NCBI GenBank assembly: GCA_022266195.1
Contig: WHVY01000001.1
Span: 21,142,001 to 21,206,000 of the forward strand
DNA from: Tetranychus cinnabarinus
Taxonomy: Eukaryota > Arthropoda > Arachnida > Trombidiformes > Tetranychidae
Reading direction: 5' to 3'
Length of the DNA stretch: 64,000 nucleotides
Below are positions 1 to 12,900 of this stretch, one piece after another; within the stretch, counting starts at the first letter, position 1, and each line of letters begins with the position of its first letter. Made by a program: the position numbers and the translations under genes. The notes beneath the pieces were generated by a model that was given only the letters and a program-made list of their open reading frames with translations, was not told where the DNA came from and did not search any database.

Positions 1-561
1 TTATTGGATTCCATTCAGGATAATTATACTTTTGCTCAACCTGGAATACAAAGTTTAGTTCACCTTCTTTCTCGAGTAATGTCTCGTATCGATTCTAAAC
101 TTCACAATCATCTATCCAGTAATAATGTCAACTATCTATTATTCTCTTTCCGTTGGATGAATAATCTCCTCATCCGTGAACTGCCTTTACGTTGTATAAT
201 TCGCCTTTGGGACACTTATTTGGCTGAAGGAGCTTTGACCTCGTCTACCGCCAATGTTTCTAGTTCATCTACAGGTTCCACTCTAACGTCCAGTCTCTTA
301 GAATCGTCTAATTTAACCATTACCAATAACTCTCTTGGTAATGGATCACCATTCGCAGCATCTTTTCACCTTTACGTTTGTGCTGCCTTCCTACGATATT
401 GGTCTAAAAATTTACTTCAAGAAAATGATTTTCAAGGACTCATACTGTATCTTCAAAATTTACCTACTTTTCACTGGGGAGACAATGAAGTTGAGTTATT
501 GGTAGCCGATGCATACTCATTGAAAGAAACATTTACTCCCAATCATCTTCTTTCATCATGA
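1..561 (+). CDS. TBC1D22: TBC1D22-type Rab GTPase-activating protein, C-terminal part (5' end outside window)
   Basis: The last 186 codons of a gene that enters from the left edge, open from base 1 and ending at TGA 559-561. The protein shows the C-terminal third of a TBC domain: DNYTFAQPGIQ at the start, then FRWMNNLLIRELPLRC, IRLWDTY, FHLYVCAAFL and LQNLPTFHWG. These blocks match the TBC1D22A/B family in order. TBC proteins stimulate GTP hydrolysis by Rab GTPases; TBC1D22 proteins are linked to Golgi traffic (family knowledge). The catalytic Arg and Gln fingers would lie upstream, so activity cannot be judged here. A Ser/Thr/Asn-rich insertion of about 40 residues (roughly 79-120 of the visible part) separates DTYLAEG from FHLYVC, where vertebrate relatives have only a few residues. 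Family assignment is firm; paralogue choice is not attempted. Confidence 0.93.
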   Translation, partial: LLDSIQDNYTFAQPGIQSLVHLLSRVMSRIDSKLHNHLSSNNVNYLLFSFRWMNNLLIRELPLRCIIRLWDTYLAEGALTSSTANVSSSSTGSTLTSSLLESSNLTITNNSLGNGSPFAASFHLYVCAAFLRYWSKNLLQENDFQGLILYLQNLPTFHWGDNEVELLVADAYSLKETFTPNHLLSS

Positions 562-2415
562 ATCCGATTGTTTGAATTTCCGTTTCGAGAAAATTGGTAC
601 TCAACTAGCAATGAACACATTAATGCAAATGGTGAGTTCATTTATTTTTTCTCTTGTCTTTTCTTTGTTTTTACCTGTTTAAATACGAATAAATTGTATG
701 AATTAAATACGAATTGAGTGATTTGTTTTATTCTCTTCTGTATTCATTGAATTTTCTACGTATTACAATCTTTTCATCTTTTTCGCTAACTCGACCTTTC
801 GCTGCTCGTCTCAGCTAAATTTCATTTTTTAACAATTTTCTGTTTTCTGTTTTCCTTTCAGCTGGAAAAGGCCTTCATTCTCTCAATATTTTGGTTCCTT
901 TTAGTTACTTTTCTGCTCACCATAAATTGATCTGTTGATTCTCATTATCTTAGCTTGAAGTAATCAAGGCTACAGTAAAAAGAGCTATCTAAAGAGAAGA
1001 AAAGATACAATTCGCAACCGGAAGAATTTCAATGCCTTTCTTTTGCTATAAATTAATCAATTGATGAAGTTGTTGCTACTGTACATATTGCTGATGGTGA
1101 TGATTATATCGTTTATAATGAAGGTAATGGTGAAGCTGATAACCAACTAAAAGTCTATTATTTTGCCGCGCTTCTAATGTTGTGAATAATAAGCCAAACG
1201 AAACACATCATCCATAATGTTTTCCACCCTAACTTTCCTATTATTATCTAATATAACCAACTATCAAAAGAATGAATAAAGACCACGGATGGATTCGTGT
1301 TTTCCCGGAAGAATAATGATTAAGATTAAAGAGAATAAAGATCAAATGAACAAGCATCATTTGAAAGTTCATTCTCATATTCTGGTGTTGATATTAAATT
1401 TGATCACATTGAAAGATCATCGTTCTGGTTATACGCTTTGGTTAAACTTGACCGAGAAAATTATTTCAATCAAAAGACTCACCACCTAAAATAAACTGCA
1501 AGAATACAATAAAAGAGTTCAATCAAATTTCCACAGCAAGAGATGCAACTTTTCTGGAGAAAGGACAACAATCATCTTTAATGCTCTTCATTAATACCAT
1601 CATCTTCCTTCTGATAATCATAATCATCACCATGAACATAATCATTACCACCATTGTCATAATCATCACAAGTCCAACATCAATGAAAAGAAATCCGAAT
1701 CTTTTTATTTCTCTCTTTTTGCTGCTCTTCTGAATAACCTTACTGTACTCTGTACAAGCTCAATAATTGATCATCATTATTACCATTATTATTTTTCCCG
1801 TTTATTGTTATTAGCTTATAGCTATACACTTTTTCTTGGTTACCTAATTAACCTTATAAACAATCTCAATATAATCATATTTTGTTCTGTCTTTTTTTTC
1901 GGCGGTGTATAAATCAGAACTAAAACAATTTGGAGAGAGAGAGCCTGGGGTCAGTTGCTGATGTCCATTGACAATAAATGAAATATTTTAACATGTGATT
2001 TAACATGAAAACAACTATCCTTAAAGGCAAATAATCAGCAAAATAATATTTAAAGCAATTATAAACGACAAGAGGTAAAGAAACTGTGAGAAAGATGAAA
2101 TAAGATGTGTCAAGATGGTAAAGCCTTAGAGGACAAACGTTTTCATTAGATATTGGCGAGCCGTGAAGATCATAAAGCCGTGTTACATTCAGTTCCGTAC
2201 ATTAACAACAATCTTTCTTTCCTCCTTTAGCTCTCTCTTTCTCTTTCTTTGTCTTGATTTATCATCTTCTTGTTACATCTTCAAAGGTACCTGAGGCTGA
2301 CTTTAAATTTTGCTATTTTGACTCATTTTTCTTCCCTTCTCATTACCTAAATCTCTTTACTCTCAGTCTTTTCCCACAGAGTCATGATTAAACACGTTAC
2401 ACCATTGAAACAAAC
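562..2415. other. 3' UTR of the TBC1D22 gene and intergenic spacer
   Basis: No convincing coding sequence. The first part is presumably 3' UTR. AATAAA hexamers lie at 688-693, 1490-1495 and 1508-1513, so the cleavage site cannot be fixed. A GTGAGT at about 631 could be a donor for a 3'-UTR intron. The 66-codon reading frame at 1289-1489 is rich in His, Lys and Ile and matches nothing I know. The promoter of the next gene should lie just before 2416, but I recognise no core element. Confidence 0.5.
688..693 (+). terminator. Possible polyadenylation signal AATAAA
   Basis: First AATAAA after the TBC1D22 stop codon, about 127 bases downstream. Further copies at 1490 and 1508 compete, so use of this one is uncertain. 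Confidence 0.3.
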
Positions 2416-5400
2416 ATGGCGACGTTTACTTCTTCCTCACCTTATCACCTTGTTATTCACCTTTACTTTTTAACCGCAATCTTGTCCACCATTGAGAGTA
2501 AAATAGATTCAACCGAAATCTTTGGTCCTTTACCCACAACACCACAACCTGATCATCAGTCGTCCTCTTCATCAAATCCAAAAACACCATTGAATTCATC
2601 CATTGACACTTTATCCTCACCAAGCTCCTATGAGAGTAAACCGTTTTCATTAAGAAACATTTTCTCCTCATTTAAGTCGCACAAAAATTTTTCTTCCTCA
2701 CTTTTACCAACTTACCTTTCCTCAAATCGTCACCATCCTGCCCGTCAAGAGACTCCAATCTCTGATTTTGCCGTCTCTCATCCACTCATCAGTGATGCAA
2801 ATGCTCGTATTCCATTGTATCTTTACAATCCCGGATTGGCTCGTAAAATTGGCTTAAGTACACTTCTAATGACTAGTGTTATTTACGGATTAACCATTTT
2901 ACCCGCCATTTACGCTGTTACTGGTAATCTACCCTTACCTTCAGGTAAATAAAAAATTCTTATCCAATCAATGTTTCAAAAGTAAAAAATGTTGCCAATC
3001 AAAGAAACCAACTTTTAGTCAGCAGACAATTTATTTACAGAGACACCGTAAAAGTAGCTACCAAGACTTATACGCGCCTCATTTGAAATGTACTTCAAAT
3101 TATTAGTGTTTATCAGCAATTAAAGGTTTACTGGGCTAACTCAAGGTTAAACATCGTGCATACTTCATTTTAGTTCAAATGTCTCTTTACTTTCCACTTC
3201 TCTCCGACCATAAGCATGTAAGAAAATCTTAGAAAGTCATCCGAAATAGCATGTTCCTACTCCATAAATCCCTTAATGAGCTAATCCTAATCTTTGATCT
3301 TTGGTTATTTGAACTTCAACTTTATTTTAACTATTTTAAACTCAAATCAAAGTCCCTTGTGATTTCCTTCCGACACTAATCCAAAGCAAATCTCAAGTTA
3401 TTTTCCAAACAGGCCAAAAGATCTCCAACAACAGCCACAAAAACACCAAAAATCACAAATTATTGTAAAAAAGTGTTTTTAACACTCGAGACTTATATTC
3501 AGGTGTTTAGTCGCTTTATGACAATACATAGACTCATTACCAGTTTTGGTGTCTCCATCTAGTGCCTCTTAATTTAGTAAAGATGCATATTAATCTTTAA
3601 CCATTTTGTTGCTCAATCAAAACCATTCTCATCATCATCCAATAACACTTTCAAAGATAATAATCTTCACATTTATATAATAAGATCAGATAAAATCCAT
3701 TCTCAACTGTTCATTAATACAAGAACCACTTAAGGTGAAAAGCCAAGTGTATCTTCATAGGCAAATGTCGCCTTCATCTTCAACTTGTCGATCCATTTCT
3801 TGGTAAATCAAATCACGTATTAATGTGCAATAATCAGTTGTTACCTGGTCATCACATTTAAATGATTGAAAAAGATGGTTAAAGTTGAATATTGACCAGC
3901 AATTTAATCGTGTCACTCATCTTACCTCATCTCATCTTATCTTCTTATAATTTAGATGCAAACTCAATTTTGAAAGCTGTACGAAAATCTCCAGTAGCAA
4001 GAATAAACTGTAAGATGAAACAAAAGGTAAAATAATTACCTATGAAACTCTCAGCTATTTACCAGAAATGTAAAACAATAATCTGAAATAATTCATCTAA
4101 TGATATTATAATAATGATGAGAAACAGTAATTGCTATTTGTTTATCATTTCATTTCTTGTAAAAGATTATTTATTTATTTTATCAAAGGTAAACATATTT
4201 GTATCCCCAATAATGACTATCATTATAATAATAATAATCGTAAAAATAATAATGTTAAACTTAATATCGATTGGAATCTCTAGAGAATCATGAGATTTCC
4301 ATCATGAGAGTATAACAATGAATTGGTGAAGAAAATTTGATGAAAAAAAAATGATGAAAACAGTTTCTCCAGATTTCTCCATGTTGTTGAAACGAAAGAA
4401 AAGGCAAAAATCCAAACTGACCAACATTGATCAATCATCATTTTTATCGTCCGATTTCAAGACCAACTGATTAATCTAATTAATTTAAGTTGTTTCATTG
4501 AAATCAACTTTTCTTCAATTTGCTTTCATATTCAATCCTCTCATCTTGTTTACTGTCACCAGAACAACACCAAAACCTTGATTCAATCATTTTCATTGTT
4601 ACCTTTTCTGAGCAACCTTTCCAATCAACACTTTTAGTCTTCAGTTGAGAATTGATAAGCTCAGGTAACAATCAATTGAGTAACCTTTTCCTAGGCATTT
4701 AATAGTAAAAAGTAAAGTGCAAATTGAACCTTTTGTTACCTTAAATGGACTCAATAACTGTTTGCTCAGTTTTACCTTTAATCATTTGTATTAACAGTTA
4801 ATGAGCAAATAACAAGGAAACCTTTGTTACTTAGCATTCAATGTTAACCTCATTAAGCCATTTATTGTTCACATCAAACCCAAGTTATTAACCTTGACTT
4901 TAACCGGTAAACTGTCAATTGGTAGGATTACCTTGGGTAAATAGAAGAGCATTTTGATGACAGAATTTCGAGTTTCACCAAAAATTAACTTTAAAGTAAC
5001 TAAACATTTGGAAACATGATGAAAGTAACGAAATTTAATCAAGATTGATGATCATTGCAACAATCCTTTTGCAAAAATTATGAAATTTTCCAATCTCTTC
5101 ATTGTTCCTTAATTTATCCACTTTTCAATCACAGCAGCATTCTGATGAATTCACTCATGTTATCTTATAATGTAAGACCAATGAGTTGAGATTGCATTTT
5201 TAATTGAATCAAGGTTCTTTTGTTTGAATAACTAAGGTTCAAAGACAGTTTGATCAGGGAAAGTTTTTTGTTCACTTTACTGTCAGGGAAGAAGTTGAAA
5301 TTTAATCAGTAAATAAGGGGAAATCATGGAATTAGTAAATTATTCGTTTGTTTTTTTCCTAATTGTTGGTTACTCTTTGCTAGATGAACCAGAAAATTTA

Positions 5401-8011
5401 ATCAAATGCAATGTCTTGGCAACAGTTGAATGCATAGTTTTTGGTGAATCCACTGTCATGTAAGATTATTTGAATAATCATTTTGGTTGAAATTATGTAA
5501 CAAAATGACTCGCATTTATAATTGGATTCTTTACTGATCAAGTTAATCCAAATGATGATGGAAATTAAATTGAACACAAAAGAGTAACAAAAGCCTGAGG
5601 ATATTTCACTATCATTTGCCTTCATAATCTTTTGGGTTAACCAGAAAACCAATTTGGTTAGAGAAATGTGATGAAAAGTTTGCCAAAAGAAAAATGTAAT
5701 TGATTGATTGCGAATCAAGTGTGATATTTTGTTAACTTTTGCTAACTAAAGGTTGAAATCGGCATTTTGATTAACCAAAAATCGATTGAGGAAAATGATT
5801 GAAATGGTTTCTAGATTATCATTACATTTCCATTGATCAAACAGAAAATAATATTTTGACAAATTAATAGTACCAATGGAGGGCTCAATGAAATTCATCA
5901 ACACTATTGATAGAGTTTTGGGTCTCAATGGAATTTGTCAGTCGAATCAGAAAGTTCTGTCGATTTTTTACTAATGACTTTTACTTCGATTTTAAAAAGT
6001 GCGACTTAATCAATTGACTCAATTTCAGATGAACATGAATATCAGTTAAATATTAATGAAAAAGTAGTTAAAGATGCCAGAACTTATTGATATTTCTGTT
6101 GAAAAAAATAAAAGTCAAAAAGTTGTTCAAATTTGAGTTTTCATCTGAATCACCTTAACATGCAGCCTACTGAATTTGACCAGATTCATTATCCGATTAT
6201 AAGTGTCTAACATGCGATTATAGCAACAGCTATAGCAGCCCAACCTTGATAATCTTTAAGAACTCAATTAACTAGGATGATCTTTGAAGACATTTTACCA
6301 TGAAAGATTCAAAACTCATGGAAAGAAATTCTTATGAGAAAAATTTCAACCAATTTGTCTACATTTGAATGTTTCGTTCATAAACTTCGTTTCATCTAAC
6401 TCCAAGTCTACATATTTCACTGTTCCCAGACACTTTATAATTCTTAATTTCTTTTAATATCATGTCTCACTTCTTATTGTGACAATAATTCAGCAAGAAT
6501 TTGTTCAATATAAAGATGGAAAAGAGACAAAAGGATAGAGAATGAATCAAGACGGAATATTTTCTTTTCTTCTTCCCTTCTCCTTCCAATTGAAATAAAT
6601 CTCAGGAAGTTGATAAGATGAAAATAACTTGATCACATGAAAAGACTTGAAGAACAAGAGAAAATGAATTTGACGATAATTCCTGTCGGAATGTTAACCT
6701 TGTCACTGATCTCCGTTTTTTCATCAAAAAGCCTTTTTACCCATTTACTTAACATTCACTTTTTCTTGTCTAATGTCAACATTTTCTTTGTCTTTTTATC
6801 CTTTCGTCTTCTCTTATTTTACTTGTGTATTCCTTGCCCTGAGAAATGTTTCACTTTGATTTTCGTGTAACATTGAAATAACTTGATAACTTTCAATGGT
6901 TCACTGATTTGATATTTTACTGTTTATCATCCGTTCAACATTCTTATCAGTTGTTTACTCATCATTATCTTTGAAACGTTGCCTTAAATTGTCTGACAAT
7001 CAGGAAAACAATTGATTTTATCCACAAAATTTGATTCCATTCCTTCCCAGCCATTATTGACATTATCTTGAACATTATTTTACATCATGAACCTCTGAAC
7101 AGATTATTGAAGCAATTGATATGAAAAGCTAAACCTTCAACAGACGAAAAGAAATACAAAAATTTTAATTCCATCATTGATTGTTTGTCAATCTTTGGTT
7201 AGCACAAAAATTTGATTTGTATATTAATTTTTTGACATTTTCCAATCAAAAAGTGTTTCAATTGATAAATCCTTTCATGATCCATCTGAAATTGATGAAA
7301 ATATATTTTGCTTTTCTCGAGTTTCTGTCCTTTTGTTTTCATTGGCAGACTGGTGAAGGTTGCAACAAGAAAACTTTTCAATCCAAAAATTGTTGAACCA
7401 CAAATCAGTCGAATCTAATTTGTTGTCATTCCATCATTTTTCCTCTTCAACTGTTTTCTTCAGGTTTCATGAGCAGCCTGACTGGAGGTAAGCGACGTAA
7501 ACGATCCTTTTACCTTGGGACTCCCTGGGAGTTGCCATTATTTGATAAGCCAACAACGGAAAAGTTTTTGGCTCTTTTGGAGGCAACATTGGAGGTTCGT
7601 AAAGTAAACTCGGTAACCTGTAAGAGGCAGCATTTATGCAAAGTTTACCAATGGGCTTTGAAGAGTGAAGACAAACCGTTGACATTGAGCACCTTTGAAA
7701 GAGCCTTGGTCAATATATTTGGGTAAGCAATGTTGGACAATCCAAGCGAGAGAAAATAGAATTGATTTATTTATCTTTTCCAGTTTATTTGAACAAGAAT
7801 AACTTTTAATTAGTTGACTTCTTTTCTAATTCCAATTGTTCCTCATGTTTTCAGGGTTGCAGCCGAAAGACGTGGTTTACATGTAAAACTGGTTCCAGCA
7901 GTAAAACTTTACTCTGAAGCTGCTTTGGTTGCCTTAACGGGATCAAATTGTACTCTAATCTATCCTTGCACGGAAACCATAAATTACAGTAAAGCTTCAA
8001 GACTATTTTGA
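2416..8011 (+). CDS. Secreted or membrane-anchored DM4/12-like protein, three exons
   Basis: Proposed exons are 2416-2944, 7464-7722 and 7855-8011, giving 945 nt and 314 residues. The junctions are TCAG|GTAAAT with CTTCAG|GTTTC (phase 1) and GG|GTAAGC with TTTCAG|GG (phase 2), and the frame closes exactly. The ATG at 2416 has a good context (AAACATGG). Residues about 8-25 look like a signal peptide. Residues 30-130 are Ser/Pro-rich linker. Residues 145-168 form a hydrophobic, membrane-like segment. KRRKR at 186-190 is a candidate furin site. The C-terminal part carries four cysteines in a C-x5-C (229, 235) and C-x5-C (295, 301) arrangement, with FERALVNIF and YSEAALVAL between. This spacing resembles the arthropod DM4/12 family, whose function is unknown. 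That family link is from memory and needs a profile search. Function is not inferred. Confidence 0.75.
2945..7463 (+). other. Intron 1 of the DM4/12-like gene (4,519 bp)
   Basis: A long AT-rich intron with no recognisable exon on either strand. It contains a short ATA repeat near 4225-4238 and a CACTAGATGG motif on the minus strand at 3555-3564. Reading frames such as 5398-5718 (-), 6637-6870 (+) and 7181-7396 (+) are Phe/Ile/Leu-rich translations of low-complexity DNA without family features. Confidence 0.7.
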
Positions 8012-8172
8012 TATCAATCGAGAATCGATAATTCATCGATCTTTGTCCAGAACGATAGCGTCTCAAAGCGACTTGGAATGGCATCAAAAGTTGGGAAAAC
8101 AATTTAAACCAATTTTTCTGTTGATCAATCTTGCAATCTCAACCTTTTTAACCTTTTTTTTGCTTAAAACCA

Positions 8173-8178
8173 AATAAA
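8173..8178 (+). terminator. Polyadenylation signal AATAAA of the DM4/12-like gene
   Basis: AATAAA 162 bases after the TGA at 8009-8011, followed by a T-rich stretch. It suits a short 3' UTR and supports 8011 as the true gene end. Confidence 0.5.
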
Positions 8179-9465
8179 TGTTTTATTTTTGCATTGAAAA
8201 CGTTCCTTCAACAATCAAATCTATTATTGATCATCAATTGGTTCATTTGAACAGTTAGGAAATAATGAAAATGGTGAAAATGTTGCAAAACGATGAATTA
8301 ATTTGTTCATTTTATTGAAATTGATTTGTAAATAACTTGCAATGAAATATTGATGCTCAATTTTGTTGATGCAAATTTCATCTCAATTGGGACTGGAAAT
8401 GTTTGATCAAATATCGAAATTAATTCTCTTTAATTTTAAAGTTCAAAAGTTTTTTTTCATTAAACTCGTCATATTTGCTATCAGGCAATATTGAATTAAT
8501 ATCTTGAATTTTTGTTGCTTTAATTAAATGACTTTTCAAACTTGTACGCCTCAGCTTCGACTGACATTTAAAGTTTTCACAAAACAAATCAGTCTCTAGT
8601 TTCGTTACCTTAGGCTAACAACTAAATATAATGTCTGTTGTTAACTCACATTAATTTTCACCCTTTTCATTTATTCTGTTTCTTTTTTCTGCAAAATTGC
8701 ATTTCCATTCTAAAGAGTTTCATTTCAAGATGACAACAAGATTGAAATTTTTTCTTTCATTTTGTGAAGAATCAACGAGAGAGAAAAATCTTAATGATAA
8801 CAATAGCGAAATCATTTCGAAGTTCATTCTTTTTCAAATCTTGTATTCAATATTTTGAAACCTTTCATTCGTCTTTATATTCAGATTTGCGACATTTCAT
8901 TCTACCTTTTGCTTCGGGCTTTGAGATGGCTTTTACACGAAAACTCTGTCATTGGATAAAGAATTCTTGAAAGAAATCACGTTTTTCCTTTGATCTTTGA
9001 ACAATAAAAAGCCTGAAAGAAAAGTCGAGTCGGATACATTCATTGCTCTAACATTGAAAATTAAAATTTCGAGAGTCAAAGTTCGGAGTTCTTCAGGCTA
9101 CTCGAGTTATAAATCAAATGTTTTCGACTTTGCATAAAATCTGCTCAAAACATAAATCCAAACTATTAAGCAATAGTAACTATTAATATAATAGCGAAAA
9201 CTCTTGTTTTGCATTTTCCTTTTAACAAGAAACATGAAGTTTTAATGATTTTCTAAATCATTTAACTACGGCAAAATTGAAAATGTATTTTATTCATGCG
9301 AAAAAATATCCAGTTTTGTAACTTTTCGTAAAAAATGAAAGGCTCTTAGAAACTCTAGGGAATCCGAATTTTCCAGCTTAAGTTCATGGACCTTCGAAGA
9401 GCTCATCCAGTTACTCTTTGCGTTAACCACTTTAAGACATAAACTATTTTTACTAAATGAATATA

Positions 9466-9648
9466 TTAGGTTGGCCGGATACAGTTTAGGGTCGAGTTTT
9501 ATTTTATTGAAATTCATGTGATTATCGCACAGTGATGAATATTGGTACTTAGCATCTTACAATATTCATGCATTTTTTGCAGTTAACAAAAATTGATTAT
9601 CTCAATTAATTGCTGAGATATTCTAATTTAATTGAAAAATGGGAAAAA
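9466..9648 (+). repeat. Left arm of the 183-bp inverted repeat
   Basis: Starts TTAGGTTGGCC and ends GGGAAAAA. It pairs base for base with 9755-9937. Confidence 0.88.
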
Positions 9649-9754
9649 TTTTTATGCCCTATTCTTTAACATTGATTTAAATCAAAAATACAGTTTTGCA
9701 AAGGGTCCCCCCTTTGGACATTTTTCACTTTTTTAGCGTTTTTTCGCAATTTAT

Positions 9755-9937
9755 TTTTTCCCATTTTTCAATTAAATTAGAATATCTCAGCAATTAATTG
9801 AGATAATCAATTTTTGTTAACTGCAAAAAATGCATGAATATTGTAAGATGCTAAGTACCAATATTCATCACTGTGCGATAATCACATGAATTTCAATAAA
9901 ATAAAACTCGACCCTAAACTGTATCCGGCCAACCTAA
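9755..9937 (-). repeat. Right arm of the 183-bp inverted repeat
   Basis: Reverse complement of 9466-9648, ending GGCCAACCTAA before a TA target-site copy. I found no mismatch when reading both arms. Confidence 0.88.
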
Positions 9938-12900
9938 TAAATTAATTGAAAGTAAATGAATGCAATTGTGATTCAATGAAATCAATTCTTTTGTCTAACA
10001 AATATCATGTCAATAACTTTCTCCAAGTTTTCTGTAAATTCATTGATGAGTTTTTTTCATCAAGCTAAATGCAGTTACAAAAAAATCGTTTCAAGTATCA
10101 CTCAAGATATTTGAATATATAATACAAAGAACTGCAAACTACCTTAGGTAATGAACAAGTGCATTCGCACTGATTAACACTGAATTAACTTTAAAATTGA
10201 AACATTTTACGCTGAAAAAGCACAATGTTGACACAAAATTTAATTTTGCAAATGATTCTAAATCACAAAGGTCTTCAGCTAACCTTCGACTCTCTAAACG
10301 CGATTAACTACAAATCACTTGATAAATGAAAGTTGCAACGAAAGTTGATCAAAGTGTTCAGCATGAAGGTTCAGTGAAACATAACAATGAAAGTATTAAT
10401 AACTGCAAGACGATAAAAGCGATAAAAGGAAGGAAACAAGTGAACCTAAAAATTGGCTTTAATAGCCAAGATGGACAATGGTTAATGGTATAATATGATG
10501 GCAAGATCGAGAGATGAAAAGTGATCGAGAAGGAAGATGAAAAGGCAAAGCATGATCATGTTGAAGTTTATTGTCATTCACTTTTTTAATACAGTATCAT
10601 ATTGACATGGTTTATTGTGATACAATCATCATCAATGGTAAAACATTAAAACAAACCAGAAAAGGGAAAAACAAGTGAAAGCTGAATTGAATGTTCCATC
10701 ATCATCTTCAGTAATCTTCCCTTTCCCTGGATACTTAAGATGATCAGCCAACTCACTAATTTACTATATTAATGTTTACTGGTTCAAGTTATAAGAGGAA
10801 AGAATATGATTATGAAGAGAAAAGAAGATAAATAAGTTCTGAATATCATCAATAAGACAAGTTGGTAATTCAATTTAATCCAATTGTATTTACAATAATT
10901 GCTAGTCACTCATCACTTTGGCTTTTTATTGAATGCTTTAAGCTTCAAAGCTTCAACTTCAATTTAACCTTAGGTTGTCTTTTTCACAATTCATTAAACT
11001 TTATTCATGAAACAATATTATTTTTACATTATTATCACCATTATCAGAGAGTGGAAGAAGAAAGGATTCCCAGCAGCTGGAATTATTGCTCAGTTTTCAT
11101 GTCAAGAGTTGAATCAGTTATCAACAAGGTTAAGATTATTGCTTCTCTTATTAACTAAACTTATTTTTGTAGGCTATTATTTGATAATTGCTGTTTCCAG
11201 TTCAACTGCATTCAACATCATTAACTTTCATTTGAAGCATGTCAAGATTACTAATGGTAATTGCTATTAAAAGTGAATCAACAAAATATTCAATCAGCTG
11301 ATAATTAATAAACTGACCAACATGTTAACCTTTTAAATGGTGCAAGTTATCTCAACACTTTCATCTTGCAATTCAACTTGATTAATGTTTAATTACTGCT
11401 ATAATTTATCATCAATTTTGTGTTCTTGCAAGCATTCGAGCAAACTATTTAAATGAAGGTAACTTATACATTGCAATAGGAAATGTCTGCAAGATGAATG
11501 TTATTTTTAGGGAAAAAAGTCGAATTGAAAAGGCCGAGAAAATGGAGGCGATTAGATAATGTGCAATGCAATTCCGGTGCTGAATTTGTTTTAGCATAGA
11601 AGAAACGCTTTTCCAACATATTTAACACTTTAAAACAGATTTTGTGAAAGCTAATGTATAAATTTCCCAAGTTGATGAAGCTCATTGCATTGTGAGTTTA
11701 ACATAATCCAGACAATGCATTCACAATTAGGTCTGTTCAAGTTGTAATCTTTTTTCATTTACTTATTCATTTGTTTAAACGCAACTGTCTGACTCTGATC
11801 AAGTTGAAGGATGTTTACATCGCTAGACTCTGTTATCATGTTACATTTGCTTTTGTCAAGATTGTCAAAATCTAGGGAATGGAACTGAATATCGTCTGTA
11901 GAAAAGAAAAGAAACAATTTTCCATTTCAATCAGAAAACGTTTTGCTCGTGCAACAGGGCTTGATGCCAACGCTGCAACAATCATGATCTCAAAGGTAAA
12001 GAACTCGACATTGCACTCAATTTAGTTTTTAGTTTGGATGAAACAAGTTCTCCAGTTATTTAATTTTACTATTTTCCTTGATGACTATTTAGTGATTTAC
12101 CGAAATGCTCTTTTGCTAATTTTTGACTTCAAGTTATGCTTAAAGTTTTATTAACTTTTAATAAATCTTTAATCGAACTGAAATCCCAATTACTTAAAAC
12201 TCTGCAAACTCAGAATCAGGAGCTTCGAGTTCACCAACAGCAGCTTATTAGCCTGGTTTCAACTTGCTATGTGATATTTGCTCTTTAAATCCATGTAATA
12301 TGACTAAACTTTGTAAATATTCTGCATCTTTTTTCATGAAGATTCTTCGAACTTCTTCCTTGTTTCAGAAGAGAGTGAGAGTTGAGTGAAATGTTCACCT
12401 ATTCAATAGTTGATTACGAAAAGAGTCTGTAAACTTTATCCAATTTTGTTGCACATGAGAGTAAAAATATAAATTCATGAGAAGCAGTAAAATTGACTAT
12501 TTTTAATGATAAGTTTAGTCTCGAGCTTAAAGAACAGTGTTTACTTCATTATGTTATGATTGAAGACGCAAAAAGTGTATATCAAGGGAAATGCTTTTTA
12601 GAGCTTGTATTCATTGCTAATGCAATCACTGATTGAATACAGAAGCACCAAAAAAATGAATTTATCTGTTTTTTCAAATTCTCATTAGACTGCCATGGCT
12701 GGCATCCATTGTTATTCAGATGGCAAAATGTTTTACATTGTTTCTATTCATTCTGACCCATGATCATAAATACGTTCAATAACTGTTAACCTTTGATCTT
12801 TTTTTCATTCAGCTTCGTTGATGCTTAGCGAAAATGAATGTTTCAAAATTTTATTGCATTTCCATGATAAACATAATTTCTGAATATTTTCAAGATGAGT

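Larger units (their letters stand above)
9466..9937. mobile_element. Mariner-like MITE forming a perfect long hairpin
   Basis: A 472-bp element with two 183-bp inverted arms, 9466-9648 and 9755-9937, identical by eye across their whole length and separated by a 106-bp loop. The outer ends read TTAGGTTGGCCGGATA and its complement, resembling mariner-type terminal repeats. A TA dinucleotide flanks each side (9464-9465 and 9938-9939), as expected for the TA target-site duplication of the Tc1/mariner superfamily. No transposase coding sequence remains, so it is non-autonomous. The element lies in intergenic DNA about 1.5 kb past the DM4/12-like gene. A transcript through it would fold into a long double-stranded hairpin. 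Confidence 0.88.

Noticed and set aside
3298..3317. TCTTTGGTTATTTG, resembling miR-9
   Set aside because: It matches only the seed and a few more bases, and no opposing arm for a precursor hairpin was found nearby.
12603..12645. Short hairpin around GTATTCA/TGAATAC
   Set aside because: Interrupted stem, no known microRNA sequence recognised.
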